NCBI RefSeq assembly: GCF_003063575.1
Contig: NZ_NESC01000005.1
Location: 186,001 to 250,000, forward strand
Length of the DNA stretch: 64,000 nt
DNA from: Limnohabitans sp. Jir72
GTDB lineage: Bacteria; Pseudomonadota; Gammaproteobacteria; Burkholderiales; Burkholderiaceae_C
Direction of reading: 5' to 3'
The notes beneath the pieces were generated by a model. It was given only the letters and a program-made list of their open reading frames with translations. It did not search any database and was not told the DNA's origin. This document shows positions 26,352 through 36,394 of the stretch, piece after piece. The translations under genes and the position numbers were made by a program. The stretch's first letter is position 1; every line of letters begins with the position of its first letter.

Positions 26352-27671
26352 ATGAGCATACGACACTTGTTTCTTTTGAGCGGCCTGGTGGCCTGGGGCA
26401 CCAGCCCCTGGGCCATGGCGGCTGACGCGGTCACCGCACCGGCGGCACCCCCTTTAAGCATGACAGCGCCCGCATCTTCGGTCCTGAGCCTGCAGCAGGT
26501 GCTGCAAGCGGCCCGGCAAAGCCCCGATGTGCTGGCCGCACAACGCGCCCTGAATGCGGCGCGGGCTGATGTGCTGAGCGCCAACCGCGCCCCCGCGCCC
26601 ACCTTGTCGGCCGGCATCTCCTCGATTGACCTGCAAAACGGCAACGGCAGCGGCTCTTTCTGGTCGGAAAAGCGCATCGACAAATCGCTGGGGCTGGACT
26701 GGACCTGGGAGCGCGGCAACAAACGCGCTTTGCGCACCGAAACCGCCGAGCGCAGCGCCAAGGCCGCCCAGGCCGACAGCCAGGACGCTTTGCTGATGCA
26801 GCAAATCGGGGCCCAGGCCGCTTTTTATGACCTTCTGGCCGCGCAGCAACGCCTGCAAGCCGTACAAGCCATCGGCCAAAGCGCCGCCCAGCTGGCCCGC
26901 AGCGCCCAACTGCGCCTGAAGGCCGGCGACCTGTCGGCCCAAGACGCCGCGCGCACCCAGATTGAAGCCGAACGCGCCCGCGCTGACGAGCAAAGCGCCA
27001 TGCTGGACCGCCAACAAGCGGCCTGGAGCCTGTCGCAGTGGACCGGCTTGCCCGTGCCGGCCGGTGGCTGGCAAGTGCAAGGCGAGTGGCCTGCCAGCAC
27101 CGCCGACACCGCACAAGCCGATGCGCTGCTGGAGACGCTGGTCGAGCAACGCCCTGACGTGATCGCCGCCCGCGAACGCGTGGCGGCCGCCCAAGCGGCC
27201 TTGCAATCGGCCCAGGCCATGCGCCAGGCCGACCCCAGCGTGGGCACCAGCTTTGACCATTTCCCAGGCACCTCCACCCGCTTGCTGGCTTTGCGCATCT
27301 CGGTGCCTTTGAACGGCTGGGACCGCTTTGACGGCGAAATTGCCCGCGCACTGGCGCAAGAAGAACAAAGCCGGGACCTGCTGCAAAAAACACTGCTGCA
27401 AGCGCGTGCTGACCTGGGCGCGCTGGTACAAGCTTGGCAAGCCAGCGCACAGCGCCTGAAGATTTTTGAAGACAACATCCTGCCGCAAGCCACCCAGGTG
27501 GCCGCGCAAGCAGAAACGGCCTACAGCAAAGGCGGTTTGACGCTGACCGACTTGCTGGATGCACGCCGCACCCTCAAAACCACCCAACTCGATGCCCTGG
27601 CCGTGCGCAACGCGCACGCCAAGGCGCTGGGCACCTGGCAGTTGCGCTCGGCCGCACCGGGCGCCCGTTGA
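26352..27671 (+). CDS. TolC-family outer-membrane efflux protein (CzcC-like)
   Basis: A 439-residue outer-membrane factor with signal peptide (cleavage near WAMAADA) and two repeats of long alpha-helical hairpins rich in Ala/Gln, as in CzcC/CusC. It provides the exit duct of the tripartite pump encoded by the next two genes. The ATG at 26352 follows AAAGGAGG by one base, which is unusually close; an in-frame TTG at 26334 would place that sequence inside the gene. The gene is 31 bases upstream of the adaptor gene. Confidence 0.9.
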   Translation: MSIRHLFLLSGLVAWGTSPWAMAADAVTAPAAPPLSMTAPASSVLSLQQVLQAARQSPDVLAAQRALNAARADVLSANRAPAPTLSAGISSIDLQNGNGSGSFWSEKRIDKSLGLDWTWERGNKRALRTETAERSAKAAQADSQDALLMQQIGAQAAFYDLLAAQQRLQAVQAIGQSAAQLARSAQLRLKAGDLSAQDAARTQIEAERARADEQSAMLDRQQAAWSLSQWTGLPVPAGGWQVQGEWPASTADTAQADALLETLVEQRPDVIAARERVAAAQAALQSAQAMRQADPSVGTSFDHFPGTSTRLLALRISVPLNGWDRFDGEIARALAQEEQSRDLLQKTLLQARADLGALVQAWQASAQRLKIFEDNILPQATQVAAQAETAYSKGGLTLTDLLDARRTLKTTQLDALAVRNAHAKALGTWQLRSAAPGAR

Positions 27672-27702
27672 ACCCCTTTGAATTCCTGAGCGAGACCCCT
27701 CT

Positions 27703-28866
27703 GTGAAAACTTTACGCACCCCGATCACCCTCTTGAGCATCGCCGCACTCACTTTGCTGGCCGCCTGCCAAGACAAGCACGAGCCCGTGGCCACGGCGCC
27801 CATGCCCATCATCCAGAACAACCAGTTGCGCTACCCCGCAGGGCACCCCCAGCTGCCACTGCTGGTGAGCGTGCCTGCGGCACAGGCCGAAAGCGTCAAC
27901 ATTGAATTGCCCGCCAAACTGGTCTGGAACGAAGAGAAAACGCAACGCGTGTTTCCGGCTTTCACCGGCCGCGTGACACGCATCAGCGCCGATGTGGGCC
28001 AGTCGGTCAAAGCCGGTCAGGTGCTGGCCGAGTTGGCCTCGCCAGAGTTTGGTGCGGCGCAAGCCGACACCTCGCGCGCGCAAGCCGAGGCCACTTTGGC
28101 GAAACTGGCCTTGCAACGTCAACGCGACTTGTTCGAGGCGGGCGTGGTGGCCCGCAAGGATCTGGAACAAGCCGAGGCCGAGGCGGCCCGTGCACAAGCC
28201 GAAGTGGCTCGCGCACAAGCACGCACCAGCCTTTATGGCGGTGGTACCAGCGTGAACCAACAATTGGGCCTGCGCAGCGACATGGCCGGCGTGGTGGTGG
28301 AGCGCAACCTCAACCCAGGCCAAGAAGTGCGCACAGACAGTGCGGGTTCGCCGCTGTTTGTGGTGTCTGACCCGAGCACCTTGTGGGTCTCCATCGATGC
28401 ACACGAAGCCGATGTGCTCGACCTGCGCCCAGGTGCCCGTGTGGTGCTGCAAGTGCCCACCTTGCCCGACCAGAAGCTGGAAGCCGTCATCAGCGCAGTG
28501 ACCGATCAGATCGATCCGACCACCCGCACGATCAAGGTTCGCGCCACCGTGGCCAACCCCAAGCGTTTGCTCAAAAGCGAGATGCTGGCCACTGTGCGCT
28601 ACGAACGCCATGTGGGCCACAGTGTTCAGGTGCCAGCGACGGCGGTGTTCCTGCGTGGCAATCAGCACTATGTGTTTGTGCAAAGCCAGCCCGGCGTGTT
28701 TGAACCGCGCGATGTGAAGGTCTCTTATGAAGGTGCCAAACTCGTCTTGCTGGGTGAAGGCCTGAAGCCGGGCGAGCAGGTTGTGGTGCAAAACGGCCTG
28801 CTGCTGGCTCGGGAACTGCGGATTGCCCAAGACGCCGCACACAGCAATGAGCCTGCCAAACCATGA
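27703..28866 (+). CDS. efflux RND transporter periplasmic adaptor subunit (CzcB/CusB-like)
   Basis: A 387-residue membrane-fusion protein with GTG start and lipobox-like LAAC (Cys22). Barrel and lipoyl halves include FPAFTGRVTRISADVGQSVKAGQVLAELASPEF and LRSDMAGVVVERNLNPGQEV, with a helical hairpin between (about 125-180). It links the RND pump to the outer-membrane duct. It overlaps the pump gene by four bases (ATGA). Confidence 0.93.
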   Translation: MKTLRTPITLLSIAALTLLAACQDKHEPVATAPMPIIQNNQLRYPAGHPQLPLLVSVPAAQAESVNIELPAKLVWNEEKTQRVFPAFTGRVTRISADVGQSVKAGQVLAELASPEFGAAQADTSRAQAEATLAKLALQRQRDLFEAGVVARKDLEQAEAEAARAQAEVARAQARTSLYGGGTSVNQQLGLRSDMAGVVVERNLNPGQEVRTDSAGSPLFVVSDPSTLWVSIDAHEADVLDLRPGARVVLQVPTLPDQKLEAVISAVTDQIDPTTRTIKVRATVANPKRLLKSEMLATVRYERHVGHSVQVPATAVFLRGNQHYVFVQSQPGVFEPRDVKVSYEGAKLVLLGEGLKPGEQVVVQNGLLLARELRIAQDAAHSNEPAKP

Positions 28867-31800
28867 AAAAGCTCATCCACTATGCCCTGAACCAGCCGCT
28901 GTTCATTGTGCTGGGCACACTGCTGTTTGTGATGGCTGGCGTCATCGCCTTCAAGAACCTGTCGGTGGAAGCCTTTCCGGACGTGACCGACACACAAGTG
29001 ACGGTGATTGCGCTGTACCCCGGTCGCGCGGCCGAAGAGGTTGAAAAACAAGTCACCTTGCCTCTTGAGGCAGGCTTGTCGGGTTTACCCAATTCAATCC
29101 GCGTGTTCTCACACACGCAGTTTGGCTTGTCTTTCACCGTGATCACTTTCGACGAAAAAGCCGAGGTGAACCTGGCCAGACAACAAGTCAATGAACGCTT
29201 GAGTGCGGTCGATCTGCCCGATGGCGCTCAGGTCAACATCGCCCCCAACGCCACGCCAGTGGGCGAAATCATGCGTTACCGCGTGCGCGGCGACGGCATG
29301 TCGACGACCGATCTGCGCACCATCGAAGACTGGACCATTGAACGTGCCTTGCGTCAGGTCCCCGGCATTGCTGACGTGGTCGCCATGGGGGGCTTCATCA
29401 AGCAATACGAAGTCCAGCCCGATCTGGACAAACTGCGCGCCTACAAACTGACCTTTCAGAATTTGCTGGACGCCTTGGGCCGTGGTAACTCGAACGCGGG
29501 CGGCAGTTACGTGGCGCAAGGCGCGCAGCAATTTGCAATCCGCGGCATTGGCCTCTTGCGCTCACCCGAAGAAATTGGCCAGATTGTGTTGGGTTCGCGC
29601 AATGGCACCCCCATCCTGATCCGCGATGTGGCGCAGATCAGGCTCGGTGCTGTACCGCGTCTGGGCACCACCGGCCAGGACGATGACGATGACGCCGTGA
29701 TCGGCATCGTCATCATGCGCAAAGGCGAAAACCCCAGCGTGGTGCTCAAAGCCGTCAAGGACAAACTGGCGCAACTGAACGAACGCGGTTTGCCACCGGG
29801 CGTGCAGATCATGCCTTTTTATGACCGCACATGGCTGATGAACAAAACCCTGTCCACCGTGTTCAAGAACATGGTGGAAGGCGCTGTGCTGGTGGCGCTG
29901 GTCCTGTACATGTTCCTGTCCAATTTGCGCGGCACGCTGGCGGTGGTGTTGATCATTCCACTGGCTTTGCTGTCCACCTTCATGGGCTTGAAAATCATGG
30001 GGGTTCCGGCCAACTTGCTCAGCTTGGGCGCGATGGACTTCGGCATCATCGTGGACGGCGCGGTGATCGTGATTGAAAACATCATGCACAGACTGGCCGA
30101 GCGGGGCGAGGGCATGAACGAGAAGGAGCGCAAAACCCTGATCACCGAAGCGGCCAACGAGGTGGGTCGTCCCACCTTGTTCTCCATGCTCATCATCATC
30201 GCGGCGCACATCCCGATCTTTGCGCTGCAACGGCATGAAGGCCGAATTTTCCAGCCCATGGCCTTGTCGGTCACGGCGGCCTTGATCGGTGCCTTGGTGT
30301 TTTCGTTGACGCTGGTGCCCCTGCTGGCGTATTGGATGCTGCGCAAAGGTTTGCCACACGGCGACAACCGCTTGGTGGCTTCGCTCAAGGGTTTTTATGC
30401 GCCCACGCTGGATTGGGCTTTGCTCAACCGCCGCAAAGTGGTGGTGATTGCTTTGTCGGCTTTTGCCCTGTCGATCGGCGCTGCTTCACGCTTGGGATCG
30501 GAATTCCTGCCCGAACTCAACGAAGGCACCTTCTGGGTCAATTGGGACTTGCCCGCCAGCGTGTCTCAAGACGAAGCCAAGAACGTGCTGAAGTTGGCCC
30601 GCAAAGCCTTGCTGACGATTCCGGAAGTGCGCACGGTGGTGTCCAAATCCGGTCAACCCGAAGATGGCACCGACCCCAAAACCCTGAGCATGGCCGAAGT
30701 GTTTGTGGACGTGAAACCTGCCGAAGAATGGCGCAAAGGTTTGACCCATGACCAATTGATTGAAGAGATGGACCGCAGCCTGTCGGTCATCCCGGGCGTG
30801 GACCCGGCCTTCTCTCAACCCATCCGTGACAACGTGCTCGAATCGATTTCGCAGATCAAAGGGCAAATCGTGGTCAAGGTCGCTGGCGACGACTTGACCG
30901 AGCTGCGCCACTTGGTGGAAGCCATGCAGCGCGAGTTCAAGCAGGTCAAAGGCATCCAGCGCGCCGAGGTGGACCGTCTGGGCGAGTTGCCGCAACTGGT
31001 GATCGACATCGACCGCGAACGCGCTGCCCGCTATGGCTTGAATGTCAGCGACATCCAGGATGTGATCGAAGCGGCATTGGCCGGCAAATCGTCCACCCAG
31101 ATCTGGGAAGGGGAGCGCAAGTTCGCCGTGGCCGTGCGTCTGCCCGAAGACCGCCGCTCGATCGCGCAGTTGTCCAGCACGCCCATTGCGATTCCCAATG
31201 GGGGCTACACCACGCTGGGTGCCGTCAGTGACATTCGGCAAGCCAGTGGGGCCATGAACATCGCCCGCGAAGCCGGTCGCCGGACCATGGCCATTGGCAT
31301 CTTCATCAAAGGACGCGACATGGGCTCGGTGGTGGCCGACATGAAGGCACGCGTTGAAAAGAACGTGAAGATTCCCGAAAACTATGCGGTCAACTGGTCA
31401 GGCGAGTTTGAAAACCAAGAGCGCGCTATGCAACGCTTGAGCGTGGTCGTGCCCATTTCACTGCTCTTGATTTTCGTGCTGCTGTTCGACGCCTTTGGGT
31501 CTTTCAAAACCGCGGCGCTGATTTTGCTCAACGTGCCTTTGGCGCTGATTGGCGGTTTTGTGGCGCTGTGGATTTTCAGCATCCCTTTATCGGTGTCAGC
31601 GGCCATCGGCTTCATTGCGCTTTCGGGGCAGGCCGTGCTGAACGGGGTGGTGATGCTGTCGGTCTTCCAGCAGCTGCGCAACGCGGGTCTGAAGGTTGTT
31701 GATGCGGTCAAAGAAGGCGCCATGCAGCGCTTGCGAACCGTGTTGATGACGGCCATGCTGGCCGCACTGGGCCTCTTGCCCATGGCCCTCAGCCACGACA

Positions 31801-31937
31801 TCGGCTCTGAGACGCAACGCCCATTGGCCATCGTGGTCATTGGCGGCCTGATCACCGCGACCTTGCTGACGCTGGTGGTGCTGCCGGTGCTGTATGTGGC
31901 CTGGTTCTCGAAAGAAAAACCCAAGGCTGCAGACTGA
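28863..31937 (+). CDS. CzcA-type heavy-metal RND efflux pump
   Basis: A 1024-residue inner-membrane RND proton antiporter of the heavy-metal efflux branch, with 12 predicted TM segments and two large periplasmic loops. The TM4 motif reads DFGIIVDGAVIVIEN (about 391-405), with the two Asp and one Glu typical of CzcA-like divalent-cation pumps rather than the copper/silver CusA class. Exported ions are therefore probably Zn, Co, Cd or Ni, though substrate prediction from one motif is limited. It is the third gene of the czcCBA-like operon and is followed by a strong terminator. Confidence 0.93.
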   Translation: MKKLIHYALNQPLFIVLGTLLFVMAGVIAFKNLSVEAFPDVTDTQVTVIALYPGRAAEEVEKQVTLPLEAGLSGLPNSIRVFSHTQFGLSFTVITFDEKAEVNLARQQVNERLSAVDLPDGAQVNIAPNATPVGEIMRYRVRGDGMSTTDLRTIEDWTIERALRQVPGIADVVAMGGFIKQYEVQPDLDKLRAYKLTFQNLLDALGRGNSNAGGSYVAQGAQQFAIRGIGLLRSPEEIGQIVLGSRNGTPILIRDVAQIRLGAVPRLGTTGQDDDDDAVIGIVIMRKGENPSVVLKAVKDKLAQLNERGLPPGVQIMPFYDRTWLMNKTLSTVFKNMVEGAVLVALVLYMFLSNLRGTLAVVLIIPLALLSTFMGLKIMGVPANLLSLGAMDFGIIVDGAVIVIENIMHRLAERGEGMNEKERKTLITEAANEVGRPTLFSMLIIIAAHIPIFALQRHEGRIFQPMALSVTAALIGALVFSLTLVPLLAYWMLRKGLPHGDNRLVASLKGFYAPTLDWALLNRRKVVVIALSAFALSIGAASRLGSEFLPELNEGTFWVNWDLPASVSQDEAKNVLKLARKALLTIPEVRTVVSKSGQPEDGTDPKTLSMAEVFVDVKPAEEWRKGLTHDQLIEEMDRSLSVIPGVDPAFSQPIRDNVLESISQIKGQIVVKVAGDDLTELRHLVEAMQREFKQVKGIQRAEVDRLGELPQLVIDIDRERAARYGLNVSDIQDVIEAALAGKSSTQIWEGERKFAVAVRLPEDRRSIAQLSSTPIAIPNGGYTTLGAVSDIRQASGAMNIAREAGRRTMAIGIFIKGRDMGSVVADMKARVEKNVKIPENYAVNWSGEFENQERAMQRLSVVVPISLLLIFVLLFDAFGSFKTAALILLNVPLALIGGFVALWIFSIPLSVSAAIGFIALSGQAVLNGVVMLSVFQQLRNAGLKVVDAVKEGAMQRLRTVLMTAMLAALGLLPMALSHDIGSETQRPLAIVVIGGLITATLLTLVVLPVLYVAWFSKEKPKAAD

Positions 31938-31969
31938 GCTGGATTGCGTCTGACTTGATCTGACAAACA

Positions 31970-32004
31970 TGCCCCCTGACGCTTTCGCGCAGGGGGCATT
32001 TTTT
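31970..32004 (+). terminator. intrinsic terminator after the RND operon
   Basis: TGCCCCCT (31970-31977) pairs with AGGGGGCA (31991-31998), followed by TTTTTT (31999-32004). Confidence 0.9.
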
Positions 32005-32105
32005 GTCTGTTCAGCCCAAACCTACCGGCGCTGGTGCGCGGCTGACCTGCGTGCGCCGCACGCATGGAATCGGTCACCCCGAGCCCAAACCCGGAGGCCA
32101 GGTCT

Positions 32106-34313
32106 TCAATCCGGCTTCCAACGCTTGAGCAGCAAAGCATTGCTCATCACGCTGACCGAACTGAGCGCCATCGCCCCACCCGCGATCACCGGGTTGAGGA
32201 AACCCATCGCGGCCAGCGGAATCCCGGCCACGTTGTAGGCAAAGGCCCAAAACAGGTTCTGCCGAATCTTGGCCACCGTGCGCGCCGAGATATCGAGCGC
32301 CGCGCCGACCAGAGCCACATCGCCGCGCATGAGCGTGATGCCTGCCGCGTGCATGGCCACATCGGTGCCGTTGCCCATGGCCATGCCCACATCGGCTGCA
32401 GCCAGCGCGGGCGCGTCGTTCACCCCATCGCCCACCATGGCCACGATGCGGCCGCCTTCGCGCAGCTTTTGCACTTGCGCGGCTTTGTCGCCAGGCAACA
32501 CATCGGCCAACACTTCGCCGTCTTCAGGGCGCAGGCCCAAGCGGCGTGCCATGGCTTCGGCGGCGGCCTGGTTGTCGCCCGAGATCATCACCAGCTTCAG
32601 GCCGCGCGCACGCAAAGCGGCCAAAGCCTCTAGAGCGCCCACCTTGGGTTCGTCACCAAAGGCCATGAGCAAAACGCCTTGCACGCCGCTCGGGCCCCGC
32701 TCTGCCAATGCGGACAAAGTAGCGCCTTGCGCATACAACGCTTTCACGTCGTCGGCCCACAAATGCGGGTCCATGCCTTCTTGCTGGAGCCAGCGCAAAC
32801 TGCCCAGCAACAGCTGACGGCCATCGACTTGCGCCTGCACACCGCGTCCGGGCACGGCGGCCAGCTCTTGCGGCGCGGTGGTGACCAAGCCATGTGCTTG
32901 TGCCGCTTTGAGCACGGCATGCGCCAAGGGGTGCTCGCTGCCGCTTTGCACACTGGCCGCCCAGCCCAGGGCCAAGGCTGCATCCATTCCGGGGGCTGGC
33001 AGATGCGCAATCAGGCGCGGTTGACCCACGGTGAGCGTGCCGGTTTTGTCAAAAGCCACGGTCTGCACGCGGTGCGCCATTTCCAGTGCCTGCGCATCCT
33101 TGATCAGGATGCCGTGTTTGGCCGCCACGCCGGTGCCTGCCATGATGGCCACGGGTGTGGCCAGCCCCAAAGCACAAGGGCAGGCGATGACCAGCACCGC
33201 CACGGCATGGATGAGGGCGGACTCAAAACTGGCGCCCATGAACATCCATACCGCAAGAGTCAACAAGGCCACCACCAACACCACCGGCACAAAAATCTCG
33301 GCCACCTTGTCCACCAGCCGTTGGATGGGCGCCTTGGCCGCTTGCGCGTCTTCGACCAAGCGGATGATGCGCGAAAGCACGGTTTCATGGCCCACGGCGG
33401 TGACCCGCATCAGGACGCGGCCATCGCCGTTGATCGAGCCGCCGGTCAGCTGTGCGCCCATGGTTTTGCTGACGGGCAAGGGCTCACCCGTCAGCATGGA
33501 TTCATCCACCTGGGTCTGCCCCTCAATGAGCTCGCCGTCCAATGGAAAGCGTTCACCCGGTCGCACCGCCACCAGATCAGCCACCAAAATTTCGGCCACC
33601 GGCACATCGACCTCGCCTTCGTCGCTGATCCAGTGGGCCTTGTCTGGGCGCAAAGCATGCAGCGCACGGATGGCTTCGGTGGTTTGCCGCTTGGCCCTGG
33701 CTTCCAGCCATTTGCCCAGCAAGACCAAGGTGATGACCACCGCTGAGCCTTCAAAGTACAGGTGCGGGGCATGGCCTTCGTGTGCGTTGAGCCACAACCA
33801 GACCGAAAGCAACCAACCTGCTGTGGTGCCCAAGGACACCAGCAAATCCATATTGCCCGTCAAGGCCTTGAGCGCGTGCCAACCGGCTTTGTAAAAACGG
33901 GCCCCGAGGATGAACTGCACCGGCGTGGCCAATGCAAATTGCACCCAGGCAGGCAGCATCCAGTGCTGGCCCCACAGATCGCCCACCATGGGCAAGACCA
34001 GCGGTGCCGACAGCAACAAGCCCCATGCCACGGGTGCAAAACCCGACCAGGCGGATGCTTGTTCAGCCGATTCAAGCGCTTGGGGCGTCAAGGGCTCATA
34101 ACCCGCATCGCGAATGGCACGACGCAAACGGGCGTCAGTGACCTCTGCAGATTGCACCGTGATGCGTGCGGACTCCGTGGCCAAATTAACGGTGGCCGAT
34201 TCAACACCGGGCACTTTGTTCAAGGCTTTTTCAACCCGAGCCACACACGACGCACAGGTCATGCCACCAATCCCAATGTCGATGGGGGCTTGTTTCGGCT
34301 TGATATAAGTCAT
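32106..34313 (-). CDS. copA: copper-exporting P1B-type ATPase
   Basis: A 735-residue P1B-ATPase that exports Cu(I) from the cytosol. It has a single N-terminal heavy-metal domain with GMTCASC (17-23), eight predicted TM segments, the intramembrane CPC motif in [13 protein letters not shown] (about 376), the phosphorylation site DKTGTLT (about 420), the SEHPLA nucleotide-binding His-Pro, and [10 protein letters not shown] near the C-terminus. It is divergent from a CopZ-like chaperone and converges on the RND operon. Confidence 0.95.
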   Translation of the reverse strand: MTYIKPKQAPIDIGIGGMTCASCVARVEKALNKVPGVESATVNLATESARITVQSAEVTDARLRRAIRDAGYEPLTPQALESAEQASAWSGFAPVAWGLLLSAPLVLPMVGDLWGQHWMLPAWVQFALATPVQFILGARFYKAGWHALKALTGNMDLLVSLGTTAGWLLSVWLWLNAHEGHAPHLYFEGSAVVITLVLLGKWLEARAKRQTTEAIRALHALRPDKAHWISDEGEVDVPVAEILVADLVAVRPGERFPLDGELIEGQTQVDESMLTGEPLPVSKTMGAQLTGGSINGDGRVLMRVTAVGHETVLSRIIRLVEDAQAAKAPIQRLVDKVAEIFVPVVLVVALLTLAVWMFMGASFESALIHAVAVLVIACPCALGLATPVAIMAGTGVAAKHGILIKDAQALEMAHRVQTVAFDKTGTLTVGQPRLIAHLPAPGMDAALALGWAASVQSGSEHPLAHAVLKAAQAHGLVTTAPQELAAVPGRGVQAQVDGRQLLLGSLRWLQQEGMDPHLWADDVKALYAQGATLSALAERGPSGVQGVLLMAFGDEPKVGALEALAALRARGLKLVMISGDNQAAAEAMARRLGLRPEDGEVLADVLPGDKAAQVQKLREGGRIVAMVGDGVNDAPALAAADVGMAMGNGTDVAMHAAGITLMRGDVALVGAALDISARTVAKIRQNLFWAFAYNVAGIPLAAMGFLNPVIAGGAMALSSVSVMSNALLLKRWKPD

Positions 34314-34334
34314 GTCTTGAGACCTGTATTGGAC

Positions 34335-34349
34335 TATGCTTTGAGCATA
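34335..34349. promoter_or_regulatory. palindrome between copA and the chaperone gene
   Basis: TATGCT-TTG-AGCATA is a perfect six-base inverted repeat in the 65-bp divergent spacer, so one protein could control both genes. It does not match the CueR-type ACCTTCC/GGAAGGT operator, and no regulator gene adjoins. Confidence 0.4.
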
Positions 34350-34378
34350 CCCGTGAGGGTTTACCTGAAAGTGACATC

Positions 34379-34576
34379 ATGAACCAAATTTTCACTGTTG
34401 AAGGCATGACGTGTGGCCACTGCGAGAAGGCAGTGACCAAAGCTTTGTTGGCTGTGGATGCACAAGCCAAAATCGTCATCGACCGCACGCACAACAAAGT
34501 CGACATTGATTCTGACAAACCACGCGAAGATTTGGCTCAAGCCATTGCCCAAGAGGGCTACCGAGTCGCGGCCTGA
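34379..34576 (+). CDS. CopZ-like heavy-metal chaperone
   Basis: A 65-residue single heavy-metal-associated domain with MTCGHC (residues 10-15) and the ferredoxin-like beta-alpha-beta-beta-alpha-beta pattern. It probably delivers Cu(I) to the divergent CopA. The HC variant of the CxxC motif (GHC) is common in bacterial CopZ proteins. Confidence 0.88.
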   Translation: MNQIFTVEGMTCGHCEKAVTKALLAVDAQAKIVIDRTHNKVDIDSDKPREDLAQAIAQEGYRVAA

Positions 34577-34599
34577 TTTTTAACCCCGAAGGAGTTTCC

Positions 34600-34794
34600 A
34601 TGACCACAAACATCGGCGGCATTGAACGCATCTTGCGCATCGTGATCGGCCTTGTCTTGATCGCATTGGCGGCAACCGGAGAAGTCGGCGTCTGGGGCTG
34701 GGTGGGCCTCTTGCCTGTGGCCACAGGTCTGATGGGCTGGTGCCCGCCTTACAGCTTGTTGGGCATCAACACCTGCAAAAACCGCAAAGTTTGA
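34600..34794 (+). CDS. DUF2892 (YgaP-type) small membrane protein
   Basis: A 64-residue protein with the DUF2892 pattern: GIERILRIVIGLVLIALA, a second TM segment, and GWCPPYSLLGINTCK with two conserved cysteines. GAAGGAG lies nine bases before the ATG. It is related to the membrane part of YgaP rhodanese but lacks the rhodanese domain. It lies 23 bases after the chaperone gene and is likely co-transcribed. Confidence 0.9.
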   Translation: MTTNIGGIERILRIVIGLVLIALAATGEVGVWGWVGLLPVATGLMGWCPPYSLLGINTCKNRKV

Positions 34795-34846
34795 AACTCA
34801 GGCTCCGTGGTGAGCGGGGTTGGTTTTTTGCGGCATCATCCGGGGC

Positions 34847-35728
34847 ATGACTTCTTTTGCCCTTGTTCAAAATCCACGTTCTGTGGAGGCCTTGGTTACT
34901 GGTCGCGCCACACGCGACGGCGCAGGTGTGCGTTTGACCCGTGTGCTCACGGGCGAATTGCAACAGCGCCTTGACCCTTTCCTGATGCTCGATCAATTCG
35001 GCAGCAACGATCCCAAAGATTACGGTGCTGGTTTTCCTGACCATCCTCACCGTGGCTTTGAAACGGTGACCTACATGATCGCAGGCCGCATGCGCCATCG
35101 CGATAGCGCAGGCCACGAAGGTTTGCTGCAAAACGGTGGGGTGCAATGGATGACCGCAGGCCGTGGTCTGGTTCACAGCGAAATGCCTGAACAAGAAGAG
35201 GGGCTGATGGAAGGTTTTCAGCTGTGGCTGAACCTGCCCTCTCATCAAAAAATGTGCACGCCTTGGTATCGGGATATTCAAAGTGAAAGCATCCCGGAGG
35301 TGGTCACCGATGCGGGCGTTCTTGTGCGTGTGATCTCTGGCCAAAGTCACGGTGTGCAAGGCGCTTTGCATCGTTCTGCCAAAGACTACCCCACCGACCC
35401 GCTGTACCTGGACATCCATTTCAGCGACAACCAAGCTTTCACGCAAAGCATCCCGATTGACCACAACGCTTTCGTTTATGTTTACCGTGGCTCGCTGGCG
35501 GTGCAAAGTGCGCAAGGCACTGAAACTGTGCCGCTTCAACGCATGGGGATTTTGAGCCATGGGGGTGATGGCGTGGTGCTTCAAGGCCAAGCAGGCACGC
35601 GCGCCTTGCTGATCACGGGCCAGCCATTGCGCGAACCCATTGCGCAGTACGGGCCCTTTGTCATGAACACACGCGAAGAATTGCTGCAAGCCGTTGAAGA
35701 CTTTCAAGCAGGGCGTTTAGGTCAGTGA
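34847..35728 (+). CDS. pirin family protein
   Basis: A 293-residue bicupin of the pirin family. The N-terminal cupin has the metal-binding pattern PDHPHRGFETVTYMI with the later NGGVQWMTAGRGLVHSEMPE (His, His, His, Glu ligands). Bacterial pirins such as YhhW show quercetinase activity in vitro and others modulate metabolic enzymes; the role here is open. The ATG at 34847 matches the family start; codons upstream to 34820 are in frame but lack homology. Confidence 0.93.
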   Translation: MTSFALVQNPRSVEALVTGRATRDGAGVRLTRVLTGELQQRLDPFLMLDQFGSNDPKDYGAGFPDHPHRGFETVTYMIAGRMRHRDSAGHEGLLQNGGVQWMTAGRGLVHSEMPEQEEGLMEGFQLWLNLPSHQKMCTPWYRDIQSESIPEVVTDAGVLVRVISGQSHGVQGALHRSAKDYPTDPLYLDIHFSDNQAFTQSIPIDHNAFVYVYRGSLAVQSAQGTETVPLQRMGILSHGGDGVVLQGQAGTRALLITGQPLREPIAQYGPFVMNTREELLQAVEDFQAGRLGQ

Positions 35729-35836
35729 TCGGTGGGGTGGTTTGCTGAACTTTACAGTGATGGTGCAAACAAAGAACATGGCAGACACATGCACACAGCA
35801 CACTGAAGCCATCCCATCACCGAAAGGATGTTTTCC

Positions 35837-36295
35837 ATGAAACTGATTCGCAACACCTTGATCGCAGCGTCTTTGCTGGCAGGTCTGTCGTCTTTGAGCT
35901 TTGCCCAAATGGGCCCTGCTGCTGGCGGTGAGCACATGGCCAAAATGCATGAACACATGTCGCAACGTCATACCCAGCATCTGACAGAACTCAAAACCCA
36001 ATTGAAATTGCAAGGCGACCAGGAAGCGGCTTGGGCTGCATTCGCACAGGCCATGCAGCCCGGTGCACACGCCCCCGAACGGTTTGATCGCGCGGCCTTG
36101 GAAAAAATGAGCACCCCTGAGCGCCTTGACCAAATGCAAGCACAGCGCGCCAAAATGGACGCGCAAATGCAAAAGCATGTTGAAGCCACCAAAGTTTTCT
36201 ATGGCGTTCTGAGCGCTGAGCAAAAAAAGGTGTTTGACAATGAAACTTTGCGGTTCATGCACGGTATGCGCAAAGGCGCTCCCCGCCACCCCTGA
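35837..36295 (+). CDS. Spy/CpxP family (LTXXQ-motif) periplasmic protein
   Basis: A 152-residue periplasmic protein with signal peptide (LLAGLSSLSFAQ, cleavage about residue 24) and a helical, Met/His/Gln-rich body. The LTXXQ-type motifs appear as STPERLDQMQAQRAKM and LSAEQKKVFDNE. The family acts as a periplasmic chaperone or stress sensor, sometimes metal-linked. AAAGGA lies eight bases before the ATG at 35837, so the ATG at 35828 is less likely. It is close to the copper and metal genes and followed by a terminator. Confidence 0.85.
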   Translation: MKLIRNTLIAASLLAGLSSLSFAQMGPAAGGEHMAKMHEHMSQRHTQHLTELKTQLKLQGDQEAAWAAFAQAMQPGAHAPERFDRAALEKMSTPERLDQMQAQRAKMDAQMQKHVEATKVFYGVLSAEQKKVFDNETLRFMHGMRKGAPRHP

Positions 36296-36317
36296 TGGAT
36301 TGACTTGCATTCCCCTC

Positions 36318-36343
36318 AAGGCAGCCTGCGGGCTGCCTTTTTT
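36318..36343 (+). terminator. intrinsic terminator after the Spy-like gene
   Basis: AAGGCAGCC (36318-36326) pairs with GGCTGCCTT (36331-36339) across a four-base loop, followed by a T-run to 36343. Confidence 0.9.
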
Positions 36344-36394
36344 GTCTTGACTTGCATCAAATTCATCACCATCCACGGCCGTTAAGCTCGGCGG

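Noticed and set aside
34314..34378. CueR-type operator for copA
   Set aside because: No ACCTTCC/GGAAGGT pair at MerR-family spacing; only an unrelated palindrome is present.
34766..35707. 313-codon open frame antisense to the pirin gene
   Set aside because: The sense strand encodes a complete pirin with metal ligands.
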